Shown: piece after piece, positions 1 through 6,260 of the stretch
How positions within the stretch are numbered: the first letter of the stretch is position 1
Layout: the number at the start of each line of letters is the position of its first letter
Assembly: GCA_016285415.1 (NCBI GenBank)
Contig: JAEEQU010000012.1
Location: forward strand, 1-18,678
Length of the DNA stretch: 18,678 nucleotides
DNA from: Alphaproteobacteria bacterium
GTDB lineage: Bacteria > Pseudomonadota > Alphaproteobacteria > Rs-D84
Direction: 5' to 3'
Translations under genes and position numbers: made by a program
The notes under the pieces: model-generated
What the model was told of the DNA's origin: nothing
The model's input: only the letters and a program-made list of their open reading frames with translations
Databases searched by the model: none

Positions 1-510
1 GATACGAAAAAAACGGAATCTAACAAAACCAAAACTAAAAAGACGGATAAGAATACTGCGAAGAAAACAACGAACGATACCAAAAAGGCGACAAAACAAA
101 ATACCGAAGTACAAAAAATTGCGGCGCGTTCGTCCAGCAAATTTACATGGCCGGTACGCGGAACTATATTGTCGCATTATGGCGCAAAAGAAGGTGGGTT
201 GTATAACGATGGAATTAACATTGGTGCGTCGTTAAACACACCTGTTGTGGCGGCGGAAAATGGTGTTGTTGCATATGCTGGGAACGAAGTACGCGGTATG
301 GGTAATCTGATTATTATTCAGCATGCAGATGGTTGGATGACGGTTTATGGACATATGAATTCTATGACGGTACGGCGTGGCGCACGTGTATCTGTTGGTC
401 AAAAGATATGTACGGTTGGCAAAAGTGGTCGTATCGCAAAACCACAATTACATTTTGAAATTCGCAAGGGAACCAAGGCATATAATCCGGTGAATTATTT
501 GAAGAAATAG
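1..510 (+). CDS. Degenerate LytM/M23-domain protein, NlpD-like (5' partial)
   Basis: The reading frame is open from base 1, so the N-terminus lies outside the window; 169 residues are visible. Residues 1-40 are a low-complexity Lys/Thr/Asn linker. Residues 48-169 form a LytM (peptidase M23) domain whose sequence around VAYAGNEVRGMGNLIIIQH closely resembles E. coli NlpD. The zinc-binding HxxxD motif is NDGIN here (N69 and N73 replace His and Asp), and the HxH motif is QLH (Q149, H151), so at least three metal ligands are missing. EnvC and NlpD are known degenerate LytM factors that activate periplasmic amidases for septal peptidoglycan splitting. I therefore infer an amidase activator rather than a hydrolase. 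In NlpD a signal peptide or lipobox and LysM repeats precede this region; they cannot be checked here. The next gene starts 12 bases downstream. Confidence 0.85.
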   Translation, partial: DTKKTESNKTKTKKTDKNTAKKTTNDTKKATKQNTEVQKIAARSSSKFTWPVRGTILSHYGAKEGGLYNDGINIGASLNTPVVAAENGVVAYAGNEVRGMGNLIIIQHADGWMTVYGHMNSMTVRRGARVSVGQKICTVGKSGRIAKPQLHFEIRKGTKAYNPVNYLKK

Positions 511-522
511 AGATATTCAGAT

Positions 523-951
523 ATGAAAAATACAATGAATTTTGGCAACTGTTTTGAACTGGCGACCATGGCAGAGATTCAACATTATATGGTGCGAAAA
601 CGTATAGAGGGTCAGGTTTATATGCCCGCTGTTGATAACAAAGGAATCGATTTTGTAATTAGGGTTGGAAACAAGAAGTTGGTAAAATATATAGAGGTTC
701 AGGTAAAGGCACGTTCAACCAGAGGGTTGTTTTCAATAGATAAATTTAATGATCGTGATAATTATTGGTTTATACTATATAATCAGAACGGCGCTGGGTA
801 TGATATGTATATTTTGCAATCAAAAGAAGTGAAGCAAATAATGACCGAAAATGGCAAAAAAACATTAAAAGCGAAAAATAATAAACTGAGTGTATCAAAA
901 ATAAAAAAATATGAGCAATCAGACGTTGGGGTGATTTGTAATACAAAATAA
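523..951 (+). CDS. Small PD-(D/E)XK nuclease-like protein
   Basis: A 142-aa soluble protein with no signal peptide or membrane segment. The N-terminal helix contains GNCFELATMAE (residues 8-18). Next comes GIDFVI with D43, then a beta-strand EVQVKAR with E58, Q60 and K62. The spacing of D43, Q60-x-K62 and the helix acid E12 is what is seen in PD-(D/E)XK nuclease folds of the group-I-intron-endonuclease/DUF4365 type. The family call rests on pattern, not a search. The C-terminal third is Lys-rich and may bind nucleic acid. The start at 523 has only a weak purine-rich leader. An alternative ATG at 535 would remove four residues. It lies 12 bases after the LytM gene and ends before an intrinsic terminator, so the two are probably co-transcribed. 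The biological role (restriction, repair or defence) cannot be assigned. Confidence 0.7.
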   Translation: MKNTMNFGNCFELATMAEIQHYMVRKRIEGQVYMPAVDNKGIDFVIRVGNKKLVKYIEVQVKARSTRGLFSIDKFNDRDNYWFILYNQNGAGYDMYILQSKEVKQIMTENGKKTLKAKNNKLSVSKIKKYEQSDVGVICNTK

Positions 952-971
952 ATATTTAATTACAGAAAATA

Positions 972-996
972 AAAAACCGGCGCAATGTCGGTTTTT
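972..996. terminator. Bidirectional intrinsic terminator
   Basis: The 8-bp arms aaaaaccg (972-979) and cggttttt (989-996) enclose a 9-base loop. A T run follows on the plus strand and an A run precedes it, giving a T run on the minus strand. It can end the 1-951 operon on the plus strand and tRNA-Lys on the minus strand. Confidence 0.75.
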
Positions 997-1002
997 AATT
1001 TT

Positions 1003-1078
1003 TGGTGGGCGCATGGGGACTCGAACCCCAGACCCACTGATTAAGAGTCAGTTGCTCTACCAACTGAGCTATGCACCC
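1003..1078 (-). tRNA. tRNA-Lys (anticodon CUU)
   Basis: On the minus strand the gene reads from GGGTGCA at 1078 to the encoded CCA at 1003, 76 nt. The acceptor arms GGGTGCA and TGCGCCC pair, with discriminator A. The D-arm contains AGCTCAGTTGGTAGAGC, the anticodon stem is ACTGA/TCAGT, and the loop CTCTTAA gives anticodon CUU. The T-loop is GGTTCGAGTCC. CCA is genomically encoded. It is a single gene between two terminator-like or promoter elements. CUU decodes AAG lysine codons. Confidence 0.97.
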
Positions 1079-1098
1079 ATGGGTCTTTTGACCCGCTG

Positions 1099-1126
1099 AT
1101 TATATACCTTTTTTTATAAATTGCAA
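1099..1126 (-). promoter_or_regulatory. Promoter of tRNA-Lys
   Basis: On the minus strand a -35 TTGCAA (1121-1126) and a consensus -10 TATAAT (1099-1104) are separated by 16 bases. The start site would fall near 1092, about 14 bases before the mature tRNA 5' end. A perfect GGGTC-TTTT-GACCC palindrome (1081-1094) lies in the leader between promoter and tRNA. Confidence 0.75.
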
Positions 1127-1164
1127 GTTTAAAACACCTGATGCCCGCTATGCCACGATTCCCA

Positions 1165-1178
1165 AGGTATCCATACCT
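1165..1178. promoter_or_regulatory. 14-bp perfect palindrome, possible operator
   Basis: AGGTAT-CC-ATACCT is a perfect inverted repeat about 85 bases upstream of the OMP gene that starts at 1263. It lies just upstream of a possible extended -10 element (TGA-TAAGAT, 1200-1208). A dimeric regulator could bind it. This is inferred from symmetry alone. Confidence 0.3.
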
Positions 1179-1262
1179 ATATAAACTTGGCAATACCCAT
1201 GATAAGATTATTTTGTTCAAGAGTGTGAATACACCCTAACATAAAAACAAAAAGGAGAAAAA

Positions 1263-1865
1263 ATGAAAAAAGTTGCAATTCCTGTCTTGGCCGCAATTGT
1301 TGCGTGTCCCGCCATGGCCGGCCAACATAGTAGTATGTCGTTCTGGGATACCGTAAATCCATATATGGGTTTGCGTATCGGTGCAGGTTATACAAATCAT
1401 AATTACAGTTATAATGATAAAAAGAAATCTTTGACTGACGAAGAAATGCATGGTCGTGTTGCATTGGGGTTAAGTATGCTGTGCAACAAAGCACGAACTG
1501 AAGTTGAATGGTCAATATTTACCAAAATGAAAGACGATTCCACATTCGCAGGCGACAGAGTCAAGGTTGATACCAAATTGCAAACATTGTTAATGAATAC
1601 CTATATGGAATTTGGTGATTACAGTATGGTTCGTCCATTCGTTGGTCTTGGCGCCGGTGTGGCATTTGCAGATGTTTCACGTGATGTTGTGGGTATCGGA
1701 ACAAAAAGTCAGGACCAAACAAGATTCGCTGCGATGGGCACAATGGGTATAACCATAGATTGGCGCGTGTTCGCCGTTGATATGGCGTTCCGCTATACAT
1801 ACGCAGATATCAATTCCGGCCTGCATAATTTCGGTGGCGATATTGGCATCAGATATATGTTCTAG
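1263..1865 (+). CDS. Small outer-membrane beta-barrel protein
   Basis: A 200-aa protein with a clear Sec signal peptide: MKK, a hydrophobic core and cleavage after AMA at residue 19. The mature part alternates hydrophobic and polar residues in strands such as YMGLRIGAGYTNHNY and RPFVGLGAGVAFADV. It ends in GIRYMF, with the terminal aromatic residue recognised by the BAM machinery. Size and pattern fit an 8-stranded OmpA/Opa/OmpW-like outer-membrane barrel, but no specific function can be read. The start is supported by a strong AAGGAG ribosome site at 1251-1256. It has its own terminator at 1891-1916 and probably its own promoter upstream, so it looks monocistronic. Confidence 0.85.
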   Translation: MKKVAIPVLAAIVACPAMAGQHSSMSFWDTVNPYMGLRIGAGYTNHNYSYNDKKKSLTDEEMHGRVALGLSMLCNKARTEVEWSIFTKMKDDSTFAGDRVKVDTKLQTLLMNTYMEFGDYSMVRPFVGLGAGVAFADVSRDVVGIGTKSQDQTRFAAMGTMGITIDWRVFAVDMAFRYTYADINSGLHNFGGDIGIRYMF

Positions 1866-1890
1866 TTTTTTATTTTCATGACTATGTAAT

Positions 1891-1916
1891 AAGACCTCAA
1901 ATTTGTTTGAGGTCTT
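1891..1916 (+). terminator. Intrinsic terminator after the 1263-1865 OMP gene
   Basis: The 11-bp arms aagacctcaaa (1891-1901) and tttgaggtctt (1906-1916) enclose a 4-base loop and are followed by a T run to about 1921. This is a strong rho-independent terminator. Confidence 0.92.
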
Positions 1917-1981
1917 TTTTTGTCTTGATTTAATTCCAAAAAAATATGAAAATGTGTTTCACAAAAAAAAATAACAACGCG

Positions 1982-2022
1982 CGGTGCCAAGACACGTAAG
2001 TCCAGTTGAGGCACCGTTTTTT
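1982..2022 (+). promoter_or_regulatory. Terminator-like hairpin in the leader of the DUF2798-like gene
   Basis: The 7-bp arms cggtgcc (1982-1988) and ggcaccg (2010-2016) enclose a 21-base loop and are followed by six Ts (2017-2022). The element ends 21 bases before the ATG at 2044. It could be an attenuator, a regulatory leader, or a second terminator of the upstream gene. I recognise no riboswitch class and no clear promoter between the previous terminator and this hairpin. Confidence 0.45.
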
Positions 2023-2043
2023 ATGTTAAAAAAAAGGAAAAAT

Positions 2044-2481
2044 ATGATAAGACGATATCCGCAAAATATCAAAGAAGCAATAATTTCTGCAATTCCAAAT
2101 TGCTTTACAATGGCAACCGTAATGATGAATTTGAATATGTGGATTTATGATGTATGGTCGTTTGAAAATGTTCTAAGAACTTTTCCGATTATTTACTGTA
2201 CGGCATTTTTATTAGATTTTTTCTTGGTCGGACCATTTGTTCAACGTGTTGCCACGTGTTATAATTTTGTTAGGTATATGATGTTCTTGCGAGTTGGTTT
2301 GATGGCGGGAATATTGACATTTGTTGCACCGATTTTGGAATCTGGTTATATACCGACACTGATGCGATATGTGACCGCGTTTCCACGCAATTATGTAATT
2401 GCGTTGCTGACACAGGCATTTATTGCAATGCCGTTTGGTGTGTATGTATTGGGAATGTACCGTGTCAAAAAAGCGAAATAG
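2044..2481 (+). CDS. DUF2798-like multi-pass inner-membrane protein
   Basis: A 145-aa hydrophobic protein with about four membrane segments, roughly residues 18-36, 45-66, 80-98 and 117-138. The half IPNCFTMATVMMNLN followed by FLLDFFLVGPFVQRV resembles DUF2798 small membrane proteins. The second half (IAMPFGVYVLGMYR) looks like a second copy, so it is probably a tandem DUF2798. The family has no established function. The ATG at 2044 is chosen because it has AAAAAGGAAAAAT directly upstream. The in-frame ATG at 1984 would translate through the leader hairpin and lacks a ribosome site. A terminator follows at 2504. It is probably monocistronic and may be controlled by the leader hairpin. Confidence 0.7.
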   Translation: MIRRYPQNIKEAIISAIPNCFTMATVMMNLNMWIYDVWSFENVLRTFPIIYCTAFLLDFFLVGPFVQRVATCYNFVRYMMFLRVGLMAGILTFVAPILESGYIPTLMRYVTAFPRNYVIALLTQAFIAMPFGVYVLGMYRVKKAK

Positions 2482-2503
2482 ATTTTAAAATTACTTATTA
2501 AAT

Positions 2504-2529
2504 GCCACTCATATTTGGGTGGCGTTTTT
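2504..2529 (+). terminator. Intrinsic terminator after the DUF2798-like gene
   Basis: The arms gccactc (2504-2510) and gggtggc (2517-2523) pair over 7 bp with one G-T wobble around a 6-base loop, followed by GTTTTT. Confidence 0.85.
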
Positions 2530-2547
2530 AATTTTAGGCAATCATAC

Positions 2548-2579
2548 CTGACGAAAATGGCAAATATTTATAATATAAT
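2548..2579 (+). promoter_or_regulatory. Probable promoter of the Cys-rich lipoprotein gene
   Basis: Two overlapping consensus -10 hexamers TATAAT occur at 2569-2574 and 2574-2579. A weak -35-like CTGACG at 2548-2553 gives a spacing of 15 or 20 bases. The -10 elements are strong and the -35 is uncertain. Confidence 0.45.
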
Positions 2580-2609
2580 TTGTTTCGTAACAACCCAAGG
2601 GAGATAAAA

Positions 2610-3170
2610 ATGAAAAAAATAATAAAACAAATTATGAGTTTAACAATTGCTTTTTGCGGGGTATTATTATTGGCCGCGTGTGGTGGGGGATGTGGTGGTG
2701 ACCATCATAATATGCATAAATATCGCGGACATCGTAATATGGCCGAACCCCAGGAAGTCGTCGTATACGAAGCCAGTGAAACAATAGTTGCCGAAGTTCC
2801 AATGGCAAATAAAATGAAGGCAAAAATGTACACGCGCAATGGCCGTGGTGGGACATCAGAAATGGGATATATTAAATTTACGCCGGCGGGAAATGGCGCA
2901 ACAATGATGGTTGATGTAACCGATTTGCGTCCAGGCAAAGATTATGTTGTTAAAATTTATCCATGTGGAAATTGTGATGATTACAGTTGCTGCGCTGATA
3001 AATGTATGAATATTACATTGCCAGTATTAAGTATAGAGACCCAAGGACGTTTAACCCAAACATTTAATATCCCAGGTGTCAATTGCTCTAATTTGAATAA
3101 TGCCAAAATTGTCTTGATGCGTGATGGTGGGTACAAGGCCGCATGGGGCAGAATTAAATGGGCAAAATAA
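2610..3170 (+). CDS. Cys-rich lipoprotein with a Cu/Zn-SOD-like fold lacking metal ligands
   Basis: A 186-aa protein with a lipoprotein signal: MKKIIKQ, a hydrophobic core and lipobox LAAC with C24 as the acylation site. A Gly/His/Cys-rich stretch follows. Residues 85-184 follow the order of Cu/Zn superoxide dismutase: GYIKFTPAG, VTDLRPGKDY (as in SOD 'L-PG-HGFH'), LPVLSIETQGR (as in 'GDLPNL...G') and AAWGRIKW (as in 'RLACGVI'). The copper ligands of the HGFHIH motif are replaced by V114 and I116, and later metal histidines are also missing. Cysteines cluster at 119, 122, 127, 128, 132 and 159. The fold assignment is inference; dismutase activity is unlikely. The start at 2610 has AAGGGAGA upstream; an in-frame ORF extension to 2580 has no such site. 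It is flanked by terminators, hence monocistronic. Confidence 0.75.
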   Translation: MKKIIKQIMSLTIAFCGVLLLAACGGGCGGDHHNMHKYRGHRNMAEPQEVVVYEASETIVAEVPMANKMKAKMYTRNGRGGTSEMGYIKFTPAGNGATMMVDVTDLRPGKDYVVKIYPCGNCDDYSCCADKCMNITLPVLSIETQGRLTQTFNIPGVNCSNLNNAKIVLMRDGGYKAAWGRIKWAK

Positions 3171-3191
3171 ACGAATTTGTTGAACAAAAAT

Positions 3192-3216
3192 CGCCCATTT
3201 TAATGGGCGTTTTTTT
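3192..3216 (+). terminator. Intrinsic terminator after the lipoprotein gene
   Basis: The 7-bp GC-rich arms cgcccat (3192-3198) and atgggcg (3203-3209) enclose a 4-base loop, followed by seven Ts (3210-3216). Confidence 0.92.
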
Positions 3217-3256
3217 ACTTTAAGAAAAAAGTCCTGTGTGCTAAACTTGGTCCGTA

Positions 3257-4771
3257 ATGAAACGGATATGTTTGGCATTTTTTATGTTTTTGTTCGTTCC
3301 CATTGGTTTTGATGCCTATGCGGTGGAAAACTATTATTATTCGGGAAATGTTGTTATTGGTGATAATGATGTCATAGATGGTAATGTTTATATCACGGAT
3401 GATACAGTAATTGAAAACAATGGAATTATACGCGGAAATATCATTTTTAATGATGCGTATAATTTAAGTATAACAAATCACAACGTCATAGAAAGCAATT
3501 TTATGAGTGCACCAGGCGCAACAGTTACGCAAATTGTATCAAATCAAAATGATATTTATGGAATTGATAATTTGAACAACCATGTGTTAAAAGTACAAAA
3601 TGCAAATATGTTGAATATGGCAGATTTAATAGCCATAGCGGGTGGTGTGTCTGAAATGGATATCACAGATTCTGTGTTGATTCTGGGTGATGATTTGTCA
3701 TATTTTACCGCGCCGATTTATTTGAATCATAATGATACATTGTTTATAAATGGGACAAATTTGACGCAATCGTGTACATTTTTGTCTAATATTCATGGCG
3801 CGCCATATATGGAATTGACAGATATAGATCCAATGTATGTGGCCACGCCAGATATTGACGGTGGCGCATTGAAGATTACATTATTACGTCAAACCAATTA
3901 TTCATTGGTTTTTGATGGGCCGTTGGGACAATATCTGGACGGATTGCGGAATGCAAATGCAGACGATAAATTATTAAGAAAATTGGATAATGCGGCCACA
4001 CGAAGTGCAATGCACAATGTGTTAAATAAATCAGGGCGTGTTAATCCAATTAAATTATTAGAACCAATTCAAATTGTAAATGCATTGAATGATGTGCGTG
4101 TGTTTAATAATGCCGATTCAATGGCGAATATTGTTCCAATGTATATTTCTTCGGATGAATTTAATGTTATTGGTGGTGCATTAAATATTTTGGGCGAAGT
4201 GGATGATAATATATTCGCGCGTGTTGGATTATTTGGTGGGCGGATGAATTATAGTGGCGATTTAGATGAATATCATTCTTGGCTATACGGCGCAAATGTT
4301 GATGTTGCGTATATGGATAAAGATTTTTATGTTGGAACATATACCACGTTTCTATATTCCAAATTTAGTGATATGTCGGTTTTTGATAATGGCAAAATTG
4401 TTAAAAATCCAAGTGGATTTACCGGGCGTTTTGGATTTGATGCAGGGCCTGTATTTGAGATTAGTGATGAAATAAAAATTACGCCATTTGTGGGCGGAAC
4501 AATAGATTATGCAAAAATATTAAATAACCACAATACAGATTTTAATGCACGTGGCGGTATAGAATTTACTGTTAATACCACCCAAGATGGAAATAAATAT
4601 GATGCGGGTATGCGTACATTTGTTCAAACGGATGGTGGTATATATGCAATGATATATTCAGATATGTTATCTGTTGCAGACGGTATTGGTGGCGGTATTA
4701 ACCTTGGTGCGTTATACAACAATTCGGTTTTATCATATAAAATTGGTGCAGATATAAATATCTTATTTTAA
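3257..4771 (+). CDS. Compact autotransporter-like outer-membrane protein
   Basis: A 504-aa protein with a Sec signal peptide, probably cleaved after AYA at residue 22. Residues 28-100 are rich in short repeats of the kind VVIGDNDVIDGNVYI and VIENNGIIRGNIIF, typical of a beta-solenoid passenger. A helical linker follows at about residues 235-285. The last 200 residues (300-504) consist of amphipathic strands such as NIFARVGLFGGRMNYSG and KIGADINILF, ending in Phe, as in an autotransporter beta-domain. The passenger is much shorter than in classical autotransporters. No protease or adhesin motif is visible, so the role (surface display) is inferred from architecture. The ATG at 3257 has no Shine-Dalgarno. 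An extended -10-like TGC-TAAACT at 3239-3247 could give a nearly leaderless transcript. The 3' end overlaps miaB by 9 bp tail to tail. Confidence 0.8.
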   Translation: MKRICLAFFMFLFVPIGFDAYAVENYYYSGNVVIGDNDVIDGNVYITDDTVIENNGIIRGNIIFNDAYNLSITNHNVIESNFMSAPGATVTQIVSNQNDIYGIDNLNNHVLKVQNANMLNMADLIAIAGGVSEMDITDSVLILGDDLSYFTAPIYLNHNDTLFINGTNLTQSCTFLSNIHGAPYMELTDIDPMYVATPDIDGGALKITLLRQTNYSLVFDGPLGQYLDGLRNANADDKLLRKLDNAATRSAMHNVLNKSGRVNPIKLLEPIQIVNALNDVRVFNNADSMANIVPMYISSDEFNVIGGALNILGEVDDNIFARVGLFGGRMNYSGDLDEYHSWLYGANVDVAYMDKDFYVGTYTTFLYSKFSDMSVFDNGKIVKNPSGFTGRFGFDAGPVFEISDEIKITPFVGGTIDYAKILNNHNTDFNARGGIEFTVNTTQDGNKYDAGMRTFVQTDGGIYAMIYSDMLSVADGIGGGINLGALYNNSVLSYKIGADINILF

Positions 4772-6067
4772 TGTTACGTCTTTGCCACGTAATGATGCAC
4801 GGTTTGCCGCCGTGATTTTTATGTCGGCAATTGCAGATGAATCATCCCGATTTTGAACAATGCATTGCTGCATATACGGTGTGCGATAGAGCAAGTGATG
4901 TCCAGTTTTATCACTGCCTTCGCATAGGCATGTAAATGTTTTGTTCACACATGTTTCATTAAATTCGCGTTGAATCTCATTAAGCGTGTTATCCAATATT
5001 GCCAACCGTTCGCGTTTTATATTTTCTGGGATTTGATTGGGCATTAATGCCGCCGCGGTATGTGGACGTGGCGAATATTTAAACGAATAAGAATTTATAT
5101 AGCGAACCTGTTTTGCAATTTTTAATGTTTGTTCAAAATCGGCATCTGTTTCGCCCGGGAACCCGACAATAAAATCACTGGATATCTGAATATCGGGACG
5201 TGCCGCGCGCAGTTTATCTATGATTTCAAGATATGAATCCAAACTGTATGGGCGATTCATCCGTTTTAAAACATCGGGCGAACCGCTTTGGATAGGCATA
5301 TTTAAAAACGGCAGAAGTTTTGGTTCTGTCTTAAACATTTCTATTAAATCGTCGGTCATTTCGGTTGGATAACTGGATGTGAAGCGTATACGATACAGGT
5401 GTGGAATTTTCGCGGTTTCACGAATTAAATCTGACAGACGATATGTTTTTCCGCTTTCATCAGTATATTTATATCCATTAACATTTTGCCCAAGAAAACA
5501 AATTTCAAATGCGCCAGTTTTTACCGCATGAATTGTATCACGCATAATATCTGCAAATGGTCGCGATATTTCACGACCGCGTGTGAACGGCACAATACAA
5601 TATGTACAGCAGTGGTCGCAACCCTCTTGAATTGGAATATATGATACAACGGGCGCAGTTACAATTTGTGGCATTTCATCAAATTTTTCAAGACCACTTA
5701 AATCAATATTTAACAACCGTGCATCTGGGTTTTCCAAAATCTGTGGTAATTTGTGATAACTTTGTGGGCCAAGAACAAAATTTAAATCAGGCATTCTGTG
5801 AAATGCGGTTGCGCCAGCTTCACGTGCAACGCACCCAACAATACCAAACAGTGCATTCGGTTTTTTCGCATCGCGGATGCGCCCAAGTTCAGAAAACACT
5901 TTATTGGTTGCCTTTTCGCGAACGGAACACGTGTTTAATATAATAATATCCGCATCTGCAACACTATCTGTTTGTGTCATGCCGCGTGCATCCAACATGG
6001 CGGCAATACGCCAACTGTCGTACACGTTCATCTGGCAACCAAAAGTTTTAATAAAGTATTTTTTCAT
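4763..6067 (-). CDS. miaB: tRNA-2-methylthio-N6-dimethylallyladenosine synthase MiaB
   Basis: MiaB is a radical-SAM methylthiotransferase that converts i6A37 to ms2i6A37 in tRNAs reading UNN codons, using two [4Fe-4S] clusters. The 434-aa length is normal. The N-terminal MTTase domain carries the second-cluster cysteines C11 (TFGCQMN), C47 (NTCSVRE) and C79 (VGCVA). The radical-SAM motif is EGCDHCCTYCIVPFTRG with C150, C154 and C157, plus one extra cysteine at 153. The TRAM RNA-binding domain lies at about 370-434. The start codon at 6067 directly abuts the stop of a 58-aa ORF, so it is translated from the gatB-ORF58-miaB transcript. The 3' end overlaps the convergent autotransporter gene by 9 bp. 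Assembly of its clusters would depend on an Fe-S system such as the SufBC at 12987-15007. Confidence 0.97.
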   Translation of the reverse strand: MKKYFIKTFGCQMNVYDSWRIAAMLDARGMTQTDSVADADIIILNTCSVREKATNKVFSELGRIRDAKKPNALFGIVGCVAREAGATAFHRMPDLNFVLGPQSYHKLPQILENPDARLLNIDLSGLEKFDEMPQIVTAPVVSYIPIQEGCDHCCTYCIVPFTRGREISRPFADIMRDTIHAVKTGAFEICFLGQNVNGYKYTDESGKTYRLSDLIRETAKIPHLYRIRFTSSYPTEMTDDLIEMFKTEPKLLPFLNMPIQSGSPDVLKRMNRPYSLDSYLEIIDKLRAARPDIQISSDFIVGFPGETDADFEQTLKIAKQVRYINSYSFKYSPRPHTAAALMPNQIPENIKRERLAILDNTLNEIQREFNETCVNKTFTCLCEGSDKTGHHLLYRTPYMQQCIVQNRDDSSAIADIKITAANRASLRGKDVTLK

Positions 6068-6244
6068 TTATCTGCGTTTGCCGTTGGTTTTTCTTTGCGA
6101 TTGGTATTGTGCCTGCAACGCTTTCACTTCACCAATAAGTCGTATCGGTTTAATTTCTGTAAAATTCATAGGAGTCAGAAAAAACCGTTGTCCAAAAATT
6201 ATGTCATAAATTGTTTGTATGATCTGTGGTTCATTGTTCTTCAT
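6068..6244 (-). CDS. Small 58-aa basic protein of unknown function between gatB and miaB
   Basis: A 58-aa ORF starting MKNNEPQIIQTIYDIIFGQR and ending in a basic tail RKTNGKRR. I do not recognise a family. Support for translation: a strong AAGGATAGGAT ribosome site lies just before the ATG at 6244, the stop TAA at 6068-6070 directly touches the miaB start codon, and the gene follows gatB by only 16 bases on the same strand. No signal peptide or membrane segment is visible. It may be an RNA-binding accessory or a leader peptide that couples translation into miaB; both are guesses. Confidence 0.7.
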   Translation of the reverse strand: MKNNEPQIIQTIYDIIFGQRFFLTPMNFTEIKPIRLIGEVKALQAQYQSQRKTNGKRR

Positions 6245-6260
6245 ATCCTATCCTTTTTGT

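Noticed and set aside
1984..2043. Longer start for the DUF2798-like gene
   Set aside because: No ribosome site, and the coding region would span the leader hairpin and T run.
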